From: Hyphomicrobiales bacterium
Lineage (GTDB): Bacteria; Pseudomonadota; Alphaproteobacteria; Rhizobiales; Rhizobiaceae
NCBI GenBank assembly: GCA_900465665.1
Contig: UBJO01000066.1
Coordinates: 43,323 to 107,322 of the forward strand
Direction of reading: 5' to 3'
Length of the DNA stretch: 64,000 bases
A program made the position numbers and the translations under genes. Below are positions 1-8,357 of this stretch, piece by piece. The stretch's first letter is position 1. Every line of letters begins with the position of its first letter. The notes under the pieces were generated by a model. The model ran no database searches and was not told the DNA's origin. It saw only the letters and a list, made by a program, of their open reading frames with translations.

Positions 1-447
1 CGCGCGGCACTGGCCGTCGTGCCAAACGATGCGACCGTTGTCGTCGCGGAACTGGTGCCTGCCGTCGTCAGCTGGGCGAGGGGGCCAATGGCGGAAGTGT
101 TCAAGGGGTGCCTCGATGACCCCCGCGTCGGCATTCATCAGGGGGACGTGTCCGAACTCATTCGTTCGAGCCGGGCAAAATTCGACGCCATCCTGCTTGA
201 TGTCGACAACGGGCCGGATGGACTGACCCGACAATCGAACGACGGGCTTTACGACTTCGCCGGGCTGAAGGCCGCACGCGAGGCCCTGCGTCCCGGCGGT
301 GTGCTGGCCGTCTGGTCATCCGGCCCCGACGCCAGCTTCACACGCCGCGTGCGCGACAGTGGCTTTGCCGTCGAAGCCGTCAATTCGCGCGCCAACGGAA
401 AACGTGGCGGCGCGCGCCACGTCATCTGGCTGGCACAGAAGAAATAG
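1..447 (+). CDS. Spermidine synthase-like methyltransferase, 5' truncated
   Basis: This is the C-terminal part of a larger gene cut by the window edge; the frame is open from base 1 to the TAG at 445-447. The segment DAILLDVDNGPDG resembles the acidic D-x-D-N-G-P loop of spermidine-synthase-like Rossmann methyltransferases. It is followed by an ALRPGGVLAVWSS strand typical of the SAM-dependent fold. An in-frame GTG at 19 is unlikely to be the real start, because the preceding residues continue the fold. It converges on the aldolase gene with 1 nt between the stops. Whether it acts on a polyamine or another substrate cannot be told from this fragment. Confidence 0.6.
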   Translation, partial: RAALAVVPNDATVVVAELVPAVVSWARGPMAEVFKGCLDDPRVGIHQGDVSELIRSSRAKFDAILLDVDNGPDGLTRQSNDGLYDFAGLKAAREALRPGGVLAVWSSGPDASFTRRVRDSGFAVEAVNSRANGKRGGARHVIWLAQKK

Positions 448-448
448 A

Positions 449-1246
449 TCAGCCTGCCTGTCCCTTGCGGGCCGTGGCGATGGCGTTCGCGGCGCCCGCG
501 CGAAGCTGTTGCGTGTCCGCGCCCGCGATAACGAGATCAAAGCCCATCTTCAGCAGTTGTCCGGCGCGCTCGCCGTTGCTGCCGAAGATGCAGGCGAACT
601 TGCCATGCGTGCGGCAGCGGTCGAGCAGCTGCTTCAGCACGACATCCATTTCCGCCGTATCGGGCGCCAGCTGCGCGCCGTTCGAGAGCGCGATGGAAAG
701 GTCGGATGGGCCGATAAAGACGCCGTCGATGCCGTCGACGCCGAGGATGTCATCAGCGGCATCGAGTGCTGCCCGCGTTTCGATCATCGCGATTGCGACC
801 GTCTCCAGATTTGCTGTCGCCAGGTAGGTCGCGGCGGCGAGGCCGGTGTGGTTCATCGCCAGCGTCGGTCCCCAGCTGCGCTCGCCGAGCGGCGGATACT
901 TGGTCGCCTTGACTAGGGCATGCGCATCCGCAACCGAATTGATCATCGGCGCGATAATTCCGGACGCGCCGGCATCGAGCAGCCGCGAGGCTGTCGAGAA
1001 GTCGCCGACGGGAATACGCGCCATCACTGGCTTGCCGGCGAGCCCGCCCTGCCCAATGCCGTTGGCAACGGATACCATGTCCCAGACGCCGTGCTGCATA
1101 TCGAGCACGACGGCGTCAAACGCTTCCTGCGAGAGATGATTGACGAAGAGCGGATCGGGTATGCCGATCCAGGCTGAAATCAGACCACCGCTTTCGCCCG
1201 ACCTGAGGCGTTTCGAAAAGTCGTTGATCGCAGTTGAACCAGGCAT
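449..1246 (-). CDS. HpcH/HpaI family aldolase (2-keto-3-deoxy sugar acid aldolase type)
   Basis: The 265-residue product matches the HpcH/HpaI class II pyruvate aldolases, which cleave 2-keto-3-deoxy acids such as ketodeoxyglucarate or 4-hydroxy-2-oxoheptanedioate using a divalent metal. Visible family marks are the VVLDMQHG strand, MARIPVG, the GASGIIAPM segment and GVFIGPSDLS near the C-terminus. I chose the ATG at 1246 because an AAGGAG sits about 6 nt upstream; an in-frame start at 1288 would add 14 residues and run into the neighbouring gene. It is the last gene of a minus-strand group after an isomerase-like protein and an amidase, which suggests breakdown of an amide-bearing or sugar-acid substrate. 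The actual substrate is unknown. Confidence 0.8.
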   Translation of the reverse strand: MPGSTAINDFSKRLRSGESGGLISAWIGIPDPLFVNHLSQEAFDAVVLDMQHGVWDMVSVANGIGQGGLAGKPVMARIPVGDFSTASRLLDAGASGIIAPMINSVADAHALVKATKYPPLGERSWGPTLAMNHTGLAAATYLATANLETVAIAMIETRAALDAADDILGVDGIDGVFIGPSDLSIALSNGAQLAPDTAEMDVVLKQLLDRCRTHGKFACIFGSNGERAGQLLKMGFDLVIAGADTQQLRAGAANAIATARKGQAG

Positions 1247-1265
1247 GCCAGTCTCCTTCCGCAGC

Positions 1266-2126
1266 TCAGCCCGTGGCGCGCTGCTCATCTTGATGGAATT
1301 GCTCGATAAAGGCCTTCTGAAGAAGGATGCCGTCCCATTCGTCGGGGAAGAAGGGCGAATCGTAGATCAGCGTGTAGGGACCGGCATATCCCGCCTGTCG
1401 GCAGGCTTCCAGGCACTTGCCGTAGTCCTGGGTGTCCATGCCCGATGCGGTGTAGTTCGCCTTGGCGTGGCAAATCTCGGCGCGACGCATGATGTCCGAA
1501 AGGCCGGCATATTTGTCCGGCGCCGACCAGTTGCCGAGATCGCCGTTGAGGCCGACCTTGCCGGTGAGATCGTCAAGCAGCCAGTTCATTTCTCGGGGCG
1601 ACGGCAGGAGATCGAACCAGTTCTCAGTGACGACGCGGATGCCGCTCTCCTCGGCTTGCTCCGCCAGCCATGAGAGATGTCCCGATGAACGGGCGAGGTT
1701 CTCGTCGCTCGGCTGCTGCTTTCCCGCGATCACGCGCATGTTTCTCGCGCCAAGCGCCGTTGCGATCTCGATCCAGCCGGCGATCCAGCGGATATCGCGC
1801 TCGGCCGTCTCGGGGTTGCTCGGGTCGCCATCCTCGACCAGCAAGGTCTGAAGCAGGACGCCGGATTGATCGAGCGCAGCGCGCAGCCGCCGCAGATAGT
1901 CCGCGTCGAGGCTCGGCAGATGGAAGGAGCAGATCTCCAGCCTGTGGATGCCGCGATCTGCAAGCTGGCGTGGAACGTCGAGCAGTCCGACGCTGCCGGG
2001 GCCGTAAGGCTCTTGTGGCGCCGCGCTCTTGGCCGGATCGGGGCTATAGGGATAGACCGTCCCCAGCGCCCGGTGCAGCGACCACGTGGAGACGGCGAAC
2101 CGTCCGCTCTCGATATCCTCGATCAT
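1266..2126 (-). CDS. Sugar phosphate isomerase/epimerase-like TIM barrel protein (AP endonuclease 2 family)
   Basis: A 286-residue cytosolic protein with the pattern of xylose-isomerase-like TIM barrels: FAVSTWSLHR at the start, HRLEICSFHLP, RVVTENWF with a candidate metal glutamate, GLNGDLGNW and a C-terminal YTLIYDSPF strand. The family includes isomerases, epimerases and dehydratases of sugars and inositols that use a divalent metal. It lies 19 nt upstream of the aldolase gene and 52 nt downstream of the amidase gene, so the three are probably co-transcribed and serve one catabolic route. The sequence does not identify the substrate. Confidence 0.75.
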   Translation of the reverse strand: MIEDIESGRFAVSTWSLHRALGTVYPYSPDPAKSAAPQEPYGPGSVGLLDVPRQLADRGIHRLEICSFHLPSLDADYLRRLRAALDQSGVLLQTLLVEDGDPSNPETAERDIRWIAGWIEIATALGARNMRVIAGKQQPSDENLARSSGHLSWLAEQAEESGIRVVTENWFDLLPSPREMNWLLDDLTGKVGLNGDLGNWSAPDKYAGLSDIMRRAEICHAKANYTASGMDTQDYGKCLEACRQAGYAGPYTLIYDSPFFPDEWDGILLQKAFIEQFHQDEQRATG

Positions 2127-2178
2127 TCCATTCCTCCTCCTCGTTCCCGCCCTATCTAGGCAGCAACGTCTTGGAATT

Positions 2179-3552
2179 TCAAACGGAATCTCCCGTGATC
2201 ACAGCTTCCGCCGAAAGGCTGGCGGCAAGCAGCGCCTCGTCGCGGCCGGCGGTTGCCGAAAGCAGCAGGCCGACCGGCATATCCGCATCGCCTGTCCCGC
2301 AGGGGATCGACACGCCGCACCAATCAAGGAAATTGCCGAGCATGGTGTTGCGCAATGTCTTGCCATTGGTCGCAAAGAAAAGATCGTCGTTTGCTTCCAG
2401 CGCGGCGATCGGTGGCGCGATATGGGCGACGGACGGGTAAGCAATGATGCTATCGCCGACCATCCGGTTGACCTCCGCGATCAGCCGCTCGCGGGCTTCG
2501 ATAATGGCGATGTAGTCGGGCATGGTGATCGTCTGGCCAAGGCGGGTGCGCTGCACGACGCGGCGGTCCATCTGATCGGCCTCCGGCCCGGCGAGGCGTT
2601 CGCGATGAAGCGCGAAGGCTTCCGCGGTCACCAGGCTGCCGTACTTGCCCATGAGGGCGAGAATCTCGTCGAAGGCCGGGATGGTGACGCGGGTGACCGA
2701 AGCACCTTCCGCGATCAGCCACTCCACGCCTTGCTCGAAAGCTGCGACGACGCCGGCCTCGGCGCCATCGAACACGACATTATCAGGAATGACCACATCC
2801 AGTTCCCGAAGCGAACTTGGGGTGATGGCGGGAGCGGCGGTCAGGCCACGCATGGCCGTGTCGACCCAGATCGCGTCCTGCACTGTGCGACAAAGGGGGC
2901 CGAGTGAATCCAGGCTTCGCGCCAGCGGGAAGACGCCGCCCATCGCATAGCGTCCGCGCGTTGCCTTGTAGCCGACGACGCCATTGAAGGCGGCGGGGAT
3001 GCGGACCGATCCGCCTGTGTCGGTGCCGATCGCCACGGGGACGAGGCCCGCGGCCACCGCGGCACCGGCGCCCGAGGAGGAGCCGCCGGGAATACGTGGC
3101 TCATCCTTGCTGCGCGGGTTGTGCGGCGTGCCGTAATGCGGGTTTATGCCGAGGCCGGAAAAAGCAAATTCGCTCATGTTGGTGCAGCCGACGGCGACCA
3201 TGCCGGCCTGGGCAAGCGCGCTTACGACCGCTGCATCGTCTTCTGCCACGGGGGCGTCGCGCAGAACTTTGGAGCCGGCCGTCGTCGCGCGCCCCTTGAT
3301 GTCGAACAGGTCTTTCCACGCAACGGGAATGCCCTCAAGCAACCCGCGCGACCGGCCAGCCTTCAGCCGCGCCGAGGACGCTTTGGCCTCTTCAAGCGCG
3401 CGCTCCGCCATCAGTTCTGTGAAAATCGACTGATCGGAGTGCGCCTTGATGCCTTCGAGCACCGCCTCGGTAACCTCGACCGGATCGGCGGCGCCATTCT
3501 GGATGAGAACGGAAAGTTGCGCGATCGACATCGCACCAAATGATTTCGTCAT
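2179..3552 (-). CDS. Amidase signature family enzyme
   Basis: A 457-residue amidase signature hydrolase. The Ser-cisSer-Lys machinery is visible: the lysine in GIPVAWKDLFDIKG and the glycine/serine-rich GGSSSGAGAAVAAG, followed by GTDTGGSVRIPAAFNG. The family hydrolyses carboxamides (GatA, AtzF, indoleacetamide hydrolases and others), so substrate cannot be inferred. The frame stays open upstream to 3816, but those residues do not resemble the family. I take the ATG at 3552 (MTKSFG); another at 3531 (MSIAQL) is possible, and neither has a strong ribosome-binding site. It is the first gene of the leftward amidase, TIM-barrel, aldolase set and probably feeds an amide into it. Confidence 0.85.
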   Translation of the reverse strand: MTKSFGAMSIAQLSVLIQNGAADPVEVTEAVLEGIKAHSDQSIFTELMAERALEEAKASSARLKAGRSRGLLEGIPVAWKDLFDIKGRATTAGSKVLRDAPVAEDDAAVVSALAQAGMVAVGCTNMSEFAFSGLGINPHYGTPHNPRSKDEPRIPGGSSSGAGAAVAAGLVPVAIGTDTGGSVRIPAAFNGVVGYKATRGRYAMGGVFPLARSLDSLGPLCRTVQDAIWVDTAMRGLTAAPAITPSSLRELDVVIPDNVVFDGAEAGVVAAFEQGVEWLIAEGASVTRVTIPAFDEILALMGKYGSLVTAEAFALHRERLAGPEADQMDRRVVQRTRLGQTITMPDYIAIIEARERLIAEVNRMVGDSIIAYPSVAHIAPPIAALEANDDLFFATNGKTLRNTMLGNFLDWCGVSIPCGTGDADMPVGLLLSATAGRDEALLAASLSAEAVITGDSV

Positions 3553-3775
3553 GTCAGTGTCCGTGGTCTGGATGAATACGCGACCTAAGCCGAATTTCCT
3601 CGAAGTGCCAAGCCCTTGAAGCCAGATCAAACCGATTGGTTCGATTTTATGAACACTGAGTTTGTGTATCCGGCCTTCAACCGTGGCGGTTGCCACCACA
3701 TATCGGGAATGCGCGAAAGACGCCACGGGTCGAGGGATGTTGTAGGCACCTCGCGGGGATTTCAGGAGCAAGACA

Positions 3776-4087
3776 ATGAGAGATGTAGACAGCTGGAGCG
3801 CCCCTCGCGGCGACACGGTCCATCATCATGCAACGGACGAAGAGTTGAACGGTATGGGCGAACGCGAATACGTGGAACACATCAAGGCAACCAGCCGGCC
3901 ATCGATGTCGGAGCGGTTTATGATCGTTGGAGCCCTGCTGGTTCTTGGCGCGGCGGGGTATGTCGCGCATATGAACACCTCGACGGCATCGGCCGTCGAT
4001 CTCGCCCCTGTCGGAGCGATCTCGGATTCGGGCCCGGCACTCGATTATTGCCGGGAGCATAGCCCCTATCCCGACAAGTCCTGCTGA
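3776..4087 (+). CDS. Small single-pass membrane protein, unknown function
   Basis: A 103-residue protein with a hydrophilic, histidine-containing N-terminal half, one hydrophobic segment around residues 48-66 (MIVGALLVLGAAGYVAHM) and a short acidic/proline C-terminal tail ending in PYPDKSC. An AGGAG at 3764-3768 lies 7 nt before the ATG. It is divergent from the amidase gene across about 220 nt. I do not recognise the family. The two cysteines in the last 15 residues could form a disulfide if the tail is periplasmic; that is inference. Confidence 0.6.
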   Translation: MRDVDSWSAPRGDTVHHHATDEELNGMGEREYVEHIKATSRPSMSERFMIVGALLVLGAAGYVAHMNTSTASAVDLAPVGAISDSGPALDYCREHSPYPDKSC

Positions 4088-4151
4088 GCACTTGTCGGCT
4101 TAAACTGGAGAAACGGCGATCGTGACATAGATCTAGTCGGGGGAGGGCATC

Positions 4152-4589
4152 ATGTCCGGTGATATCGACTACAATCTCGATCGCTTTATCGAAGCTCAAA
4201 ACGGTGTCTATGATCGCGCGCTTACAGAGCTCAGGAATGGCCGCAAGCGCTCGCACTGGATGTGGTTCATCTTTCCGCAGATGGCAGGTCTCGGCACGTC
4301 CTCAATGTCGGAGAAATACGCTATCCGCTCGGCCGGCGAAGCCTCGGCCTATCTGGCCGATCCCATTCTCGGCGCCCGTCTGTTGCGCTGTGTCGACGCC
4401 GTATTGTCGATCAATGGAAAATCCGCACATGAGGTCTTCGGTTCTCCCGATGATCACAAGCTGCGATCGTCGATGACGCTGTTTGCGGCGGTCAGCGACC
4501 ACGGGTCACCTTTCCATCAGGCGATAGACCATTTCTATGACGGAGCGTTCGATCATCGCACGATCGAACTGCTCGATGCTATCAGCTAG
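4152..4589 (+). CDS. DUF1810 family protein
   Basis: A 145-residue protein that reads as a DUF1810 member from end to end: N-terminal YNLDRFIEAQ, the diagnostic KRSHWMWFIFPQ stretch around residues 33-44, KYAIRSAGEASAYLADP, and a C-terminal DHRTIELL. These are short soluble proteins of unknown biochemical role, common in proteobacteria. The ATG follows a purine-rich GGGGGAGGG. It is preceded by a small membrane protein gene on the same strand and followed, convergently, by a short coiled-coil protein. No functional inference from context is justified. Confidence 0.85.
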   Translation: MSGDIDYNLDRFIEAQNGVYDRALTELRNGRKRSHWMWFIFPQMAGLGTSSMSEKYAIRSAGEASAYLADPILGARLLRCVDAVLSINGKSAHEVFGSPDDHKLRSSMTLFAAVSDHGSPFHQAIDHFYDGAFDHRTIELLDAIS

Positions 4590-4595
4590 CGGGTG

Positions 4596-4835
4596 TTATC
4601 CAACGCGGGAATGTTCGAGCGTATCGATTTCAGCCGAGATTTCCTCGATCCGAGAACGCAACTCACGATCAGTACCGTCGTTGACGTCCTCGTCACCGAA
4701 GCAATCGCGCGCATCATAGAGTTCAAGCTTGGCTTCAAGCTCCGCCCGTTTGGCATACAGGCGATGGAGATAAATGTAGTTCATCTTCCCGCTCAACCGT
4801 GTTTCCACATCTGGTTGAAAACGAGCTTCGCTCAC
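4596..4835 (-). CDS. Short coiled-coil hypothetical protein
   Basis: A 79-residue, strongly charged protein in which residues 25-75 look like an alternating helical coiled coil (KRAELEAKLELYDARD and SRIEEISAEIDTLEHS). The start given is GTG at 4835; an ATG at 4784 with GCGGGAAG just before it would give a 62-residue protein and is equally plausible. It runs convergently to the DUF1810 gene (6 nt apart) and lies just upstream of the point where the tetR gene ends. Family not recognised. Confidence 0.5.
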   Translation of the reverse strand: MSEARFQPDVETRLSGKMNYIYLHRLYAKRAELEAKLELYDARDCFGDEDVNDGTDRELRSRIEEISAEIDTLEHSRVG

Positions 4836-4863
4836 GAAAGTTCCAAATTGCCGGAACCGGCGC

Positions 4864-5487
4864 TCAGGCGAACGCCGCGACAGCGGCGTTGCATGCCTTG
4901 GAGAAGTGGCCGCAACAGTTGTCCTTGCCCATCGACTGACGGGTGACGCGGGCGCCTTCCAGAAGCAGGGTCAGCGTGTCTGCCAGCAGCTGCGGTTCGC
5001 GCGCGCCGGCGGCGAGACAGAGCGCCTCGAGCCTGTCGCGCTGCTCCGCCTTATGGCGTTCGATAACGCTATAGGCTGGGTGCCCTTCCCCCTTGAGCTC
5101 GATCGCGGCGTTCGCCAGATCGCAACCGACCTGATCACCGCACAAGCTCTGTGTCCTGAGTTCGATCCAGGCAAGTAGCTGGGCGCGCGCATCATCGGGA
5201 TGCGTGGCTTCCAGCTCGCGCCAGATCGCCTCGGCCTTTTCGGAGGCGCGGCGCAGCGTTTCGCATACCAGCTCGTCCTTCGATCCGAAGTGGCGGTAGA
5301 GCGTCATCTTGTTGGTGAGAGCGCCTTCGGCGATGGCATCGACGCCGATGCCACGGATCCCGTGCTCACGGAAAAGCTCCGCTGCGGTCGAGACGATACG
5401 TTCCCGGGGAGGAATCTTTTCATCGGCGCCTGCGGGCAGGAGAGCAGTCGAAGTTTTTGATTTTTCTGCGGACAATGTCCTTGACAT
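4864..5487 (-). CDS. TetR/AcrR family transcriptional regulator
   Basis: A 207-residue regulator with a TetR N-terminal helix-turn-helix at about residues 28-74: RIVSTAAELFREHGIRGIGVDAIAEGALTNKMTLYRHF, seen in pieces here, followed by GSKDELV. The C-terminal ligand-binding part is generic (ELRTQSLCGDQVGCDLANAA). It is divergent from a 69-residue protein gene. A strong inverted repeat lies immediately beside its start codon, so autoregulation and control of the small gene are likely. The ATG at 5487 has no clear Shine-Dalgarno sequence. The ligand is unknown. Cysteines at the C-terminal end (DNCCGHF) are unusual for the family. Confidence 0.85.
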   Translation of the reverse strand: MSRTLSAEKSKTSTALLPAGADEKIPPRERIVSTAAELFREHGIRGIGVDAIAEGALTNKMTLYRHFGSKDELVCETLRRASEKAEAIWRELEATHPDDARAQLLAWIELRTQSLCGDQVGCDLANAAIELKGEGHPAYSVIERHKAEQRDRLEALCLAAGAREPQLLADTLTLLLEGARVTRQSMGKDNCCGHFSKACNAAVAAFA

Positions 5488-5532
5488 CCATGTGACCGAT
5501 CGGTAACAAATGCATTGTTACTTACCGGTAAC
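5481..5532. promoter_or_regulatory. Probable TetR operator overlapping a rightward promoter
   Basis: A perfect 7-bp inverted repeat GTAACAA/TTGTTAC (5503-5509 and 5515-5521) is flanked by the palindromes ACCGATCGGT (5495-5504) and TTACCGGTAA (5522-5531). On the plus strand TTGACA (5481-5486) and TAACAA (5504-5509), 17 nt apart, could be a promoter overlapping the repeat. The site abuts the tetR start, and the small gene at 5619 lies about 90 nt beyond it, as expected for an operator serving both divergent genes. Confidence 0.6.
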
Positions 5533-5618
5533 ACCACTTTTCGCGGAAGTCAATTGCCGAGAGGGCAGCGCGGCCGAAGTGGAACACGGGCGACCGCCCA
5601 CGAAAGGAGGACTGAGCC

Positions 5619-5828
5619 ATGAGAAAGACCAGAGACGACCTGACGATATCCGAAGCCCTTCGCGACCCCCTGATCGCCATGGTGATGCGCGCCGATGGCG
5701 TGAAGCTTGAAGATTTCAAGCGACTTCTGGAGACTGCGGCGGTGAAACGCGAACAGCGCACCAACCCGGTCAAGAAATTCATCGACGTCATCAAGAGCAA
5801 TCCGGCCGCTGTCTGCAGCTATTGCTAA
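5619..5828 (+). CDS. Small hypothetical protein with C-terminal CSYC
   Basis: A 69-residue, mostly helical protein with a strong ribosome-binding site (AAAGGAGG about 10 nt before the ATG). The core ISEALRDPLIAMVMRADGVKLEDFKRLLE resembles short proteins I associate with Rhizobiaceae genomes, but I cannot name a function. It ends in AAVCSYC, two cysteines within the last four residues. It is divergent from tetR across the inverted-repeat operator and is followed 24 nt later by a strong terminator, so it is probably a monocistronic target of that regulator. Confidence 0.65.
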   Translation: MRKTRDDLTISEALRDPLIAMVMRADGVKLEDFKRLLETAAVKREQRTNPVKKFIDVIKSNPAAVCSYC

Positions 5829-5852
5829 CGCCTTGGGCTTCCCTGCCCCCCG

Positions 5853-5886
5853 AAAGCCGTCGCCACATTGGCGGCGGCTTTTTTGT
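5853..5886 (+). terminator. Rho-independent terminator
   Basis: AAGCCGTCGCC and GGCGGCGGCTT form a stem with one G-T pair around the loop ACATT, followed by TTTTTTG. It closes the 69-residue protein gene. Confidence 0.85.
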
Positions 5887-5920
5887 TTGTGGCGATCAAT
5901 GGCCGTGCGTTGTACTCAAA

Positions 5921-5950
5921 TAAAAAACGGAGCCTTCTGGGCTCCGTTTC
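5921..5950 (-). terminator. Rho-independent terminator of the chemoreceptor gene
   Basis: A perfect 10-bp inverted repeat AAACGGAGCC/GGCTCCGTTT (5925-5934, 5940-5949) around TTCTG. Read leftward it ends in a run of six T (complement of 5922-5927). It lies 15 nt past the stop codon of the chemoreceptor gene. Confidence 0.85.
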
Positions 5951-5964
5951 CTAAGTGACCTAGC

Positions 5965-7908
5965 TCAGAATTCAGACCATTCCGGCTCTTGCTTGAGCGC
6001 GGCGTTTCCGCGAAACGCATTGGTCAACTTCTGGCCCAGCTGCCGTGCCGGCGAGGCGACGGGGCCGTGGTTGGCGGTCGTCGCCGCAGGCTTGGCGAAG
6101 CTCGGCCGCGCCTGGTTGGCAACGGCGCCATCCAGCTTGAACTGGGACATCAGCTGCGACAGCGCCATCGCCTCATGTGCCAGGCTGTGGCTCGCCGCGG
6201 TCGTTTCCTCGACCATGGCGGCGTTCTTCTGCGTGCCTTCGTCCATGGTGTTCACGGCCGTGTTGATCTCCTGCAGGCCGATCGACTGTTCGCGCGAGGC
6301 TTCAGCGATCGCGTGAACATGGCGGTTGATCTCCTGCACTTCGGCGACGATTGCATCCAGCGCCTTGCCGGCTTCGCCAACCAACTCCACACCGGACTCG
6401 ACCTGCGAACCCGAGGCGGTGATCAGTGCCTTGATTTCCTTGGCTGCGCGCGCCGAGCGCTGTGCCAGTTCGCGCACTTCCTGTGCGACGACGGCAAAAC
6501 CCTTGCCCGCCTCACCGGCACGGGCGGCCTCGACGCCGGCATTGAGCGCGAGAAGGTTGGTCTGGAACGCGATATCGTCGATCACGCCGATGATGTTGCT
6601 GATCTCGTTCGAAGACTGCTCGATCAAGTGCATCGCGGTTACGGCATTGCGAACGACCTCGCCGGAGCGTTCGGCTGCTTCACGCGTCTTGGCAACAAGC
6701 TGGCTGGCGTCGCTTGCACGGCCGGCGGCATCCTTGACCGTCGTGGTGATCTGCTCCAGCGCTGCAGCGGTTTCCTCAACGGAGGCTGCCTGCTGCTCCG
6801 TGCGCTTGGAGAGGTCGTCGGCGGAAGCGCGGATCTGGCTCGAGCCGGCGCTGATGGCGCTTGCATTGGCGCCAACGGCCTGCAGCGCATTGTGCAGCTT
6901 GGCGACCGCGGCGTTGAAGTCCTGGCGAAGGGTGTCGAGGTCGCCAGTAAATGGTGTATCGATCTGGCAATTCAGGTCGCCATCGGCGAGGTTGCCCAGA
7001 GCGCCGCCAAGGGCCTTGACCGCGCGATGCAGATTGGCCGCCTCATTGGCCTTCTCGGCTTCGCGCTCGAGACGCTCGCTCTCACTCATCGAACGGGTGG
7101 CTTCTGCTTGCTGCTCGATGCGCAGGCGGTCGATCGCATTGGTCCGGAACACGGCAACGGCGGCAGCCATCTGGCCGATTTCGTCCCGGCGATCCAGCCC
7201 ATGAACTTCTTCGCCGGTCTCGCCGGAAGCAAGCGTTTCCATACGCTGGCGAAGCTTCGCCATCGGTGCCGTCACACCCTTCTGAGCGATGACCATGGCA
7301 AAAGCGATTGCCGCGATGACACCGAGGGTAAGGCCGACAAGCGTGTAGAAGATAGTAGAAGAAACGGAAGCGGACAGCCGGCTACCGCCCTGCTCAAGCA
7401 GGTCAGCCATGGCCTTGTTATTCGCGCCGAACTTAGGCGACAGCCCGACGATCATGTCATCAAGCTTTGTGGAAAGCGCCTGCGTTTCAGCCGTATTGCC
7501 GGCAGCGCGCGCGGCAAGAAGCTGATCGCCAAGCGATTTCAGGGCGTCTGCACCGACCAGCAGTTCGTCGATCGCGCTCTTGCGGCTGGGGACCAGTTCA
7601 GACACCTGCGCGAGGCGCTGGCGAGCTCCGCCGAATTCGGTGGTGAAACGCTTCGAGATGTTATCGAAGGCGGGGGAACCGGGTTCTTGCGCGACGGCAC
7701 GGCTGAGCCATGTCGTCGATGTCCAGATGCCGGCTGCTGCGCGCGCGCTGAAGGTTGCCGCCTGGCTCTCGTTCTGGAGGAAGCCGGTATACTGCTGATT
7801 AGCCGCGCTGAATTTGTCGGTGAGATACAGCAAGCCTGCCATGGAGACGAGGCCAAGCATGGCAATGGCAATAAGGAATTTGGTTTTTATCTTCAGGTTT
7901 TTCAACAT
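5965..7908 (-). CDS. Methyl-accepting chemotaxis protein with C-terminal pentapeptide
   Basis: A 647-residue transmembrane chemoreceptor. It has a transmembrane helix at about 10-29, a periplasmic four-helix-type sensor to about 184, a second membrane helix at about 185-208, and a HAMP domain at about 209-262. A long methyl-accepting coiled coil follows, containing the conserved hairpin tip (IIGVIDDIAFQTNLLALNA, GKGFAVVAQEVRELAQRSA). The last five residues are EWSEF, which fits the x-W-x-x-F tether that recruits CheR and CheB. The signal detected is unknown because the periplasmic domain matches no sensor I recognise. It is monocistronic, with its own terminator downstream. Confidence 0.95.
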   Translation of the reverse strand: MLKNLKIKTKFLIAIAMLGLVSMAGLLYLTDKFSAANQQYTGFLQNESQAATFSARAAAGIWTSTTWLSRAVAQEPGSPAFDNISKRFTTEFGGARQRLAQVSELVPSRKSAIDELLVGADALKSLGDQLLAARAAGNTAETQALSTKLDDMIVGLSPKFGANNKAMADLLEQGGSRLSASVSSTIFYTLVGLTLGVIAAIAFAMVIAQKGVTAPMAKLRQRMETLASGETGEEVHGLDRRDEIGQMAAAVAVFRTNAIDRLRIEQQAEATRSMSESERLEREAEKANEAANLHRAVKALGGALGNLADGDLNCQIDTPFTGDLDTLRQDFNAAVAKLHNALQAVGANASAISAGSSQIRASADDLSKRTEQQAASVEETAAALEQITTTVKDAAGRASDASQLVAKTREAAERSGEVVRNAVTAMHLIEQSSNEISNIIGVIDDIAFQTNLLALNAGVEAARAGEAGKGFAVVAQEVRELAQRSARAAKEIKALITASGSQVESGVELVGEAGKALDAIVAEVQEINRHVHAIAEASREQSIGLQEINTAVNTMDEGTQKNAAMVEETTAASHSLAHEAMALSQLMSQFKLDGAVANQARPSFAKPAATTANHGPVASPARQLGQKLTNAFRGNAALKQEPEWSEF

Positions 7909-8357
7909 GAGGCACCTTGGAAATCTTGGTGAAATGGCATCGGGCCGCCTGCGGACGAGGGCACCTCGATCGCAAGAAAAATGACATCAGAAAACGGTGG
8001 GACAACGCATCATGCGCAAAACATCGAGGGAACTGCCCCGATATTATGGCTTCAACCTAGGCGCTTATCCTTAAAAAAATCTGACCTCGTGAAGCCAAGC
8101 GAATAGAATCGGCAGTAGAGATGCGTTTTATCAAAGCATGTCTGTGTGAAAGCATAAGCATATATATAGGCTGGCTAATTTTCTGTCATGTTGTTTACGG
8201 CGTTCTGGTCACGGCTGATTAACCAGTCGGCTGAATGACCTAAAAGTGTCATTGCGGCACACGTATAGGTCAACATACATGAGCGCGTGATCACGATTTT
8301 GATCGCAGCCCGCGAGCCCGTGGGTCCTTTTGACACAAATCATATTGAGAATGCTTA
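7909..8357. other. Intergenic region between the chemoreceptor and SMP-30 genes
   Basis: About 450 nt without a convincing gene, AT-richer than the surroundings (for example around 8070-8180). It must hold the divergent promoters of both genes. A 10-bp palindrome CGTGATCACG lies at 8286-8295. No other clear structure was seen. Confidence 0.5.

Noticed and set aside
5989..7932. A 647-codon plus-strand open frame opposite the chemoreceptor.
   Set aside because: It mirrors the chemoreceptor codons and has no recognisable domain. The minus-strand gene is clearly real.
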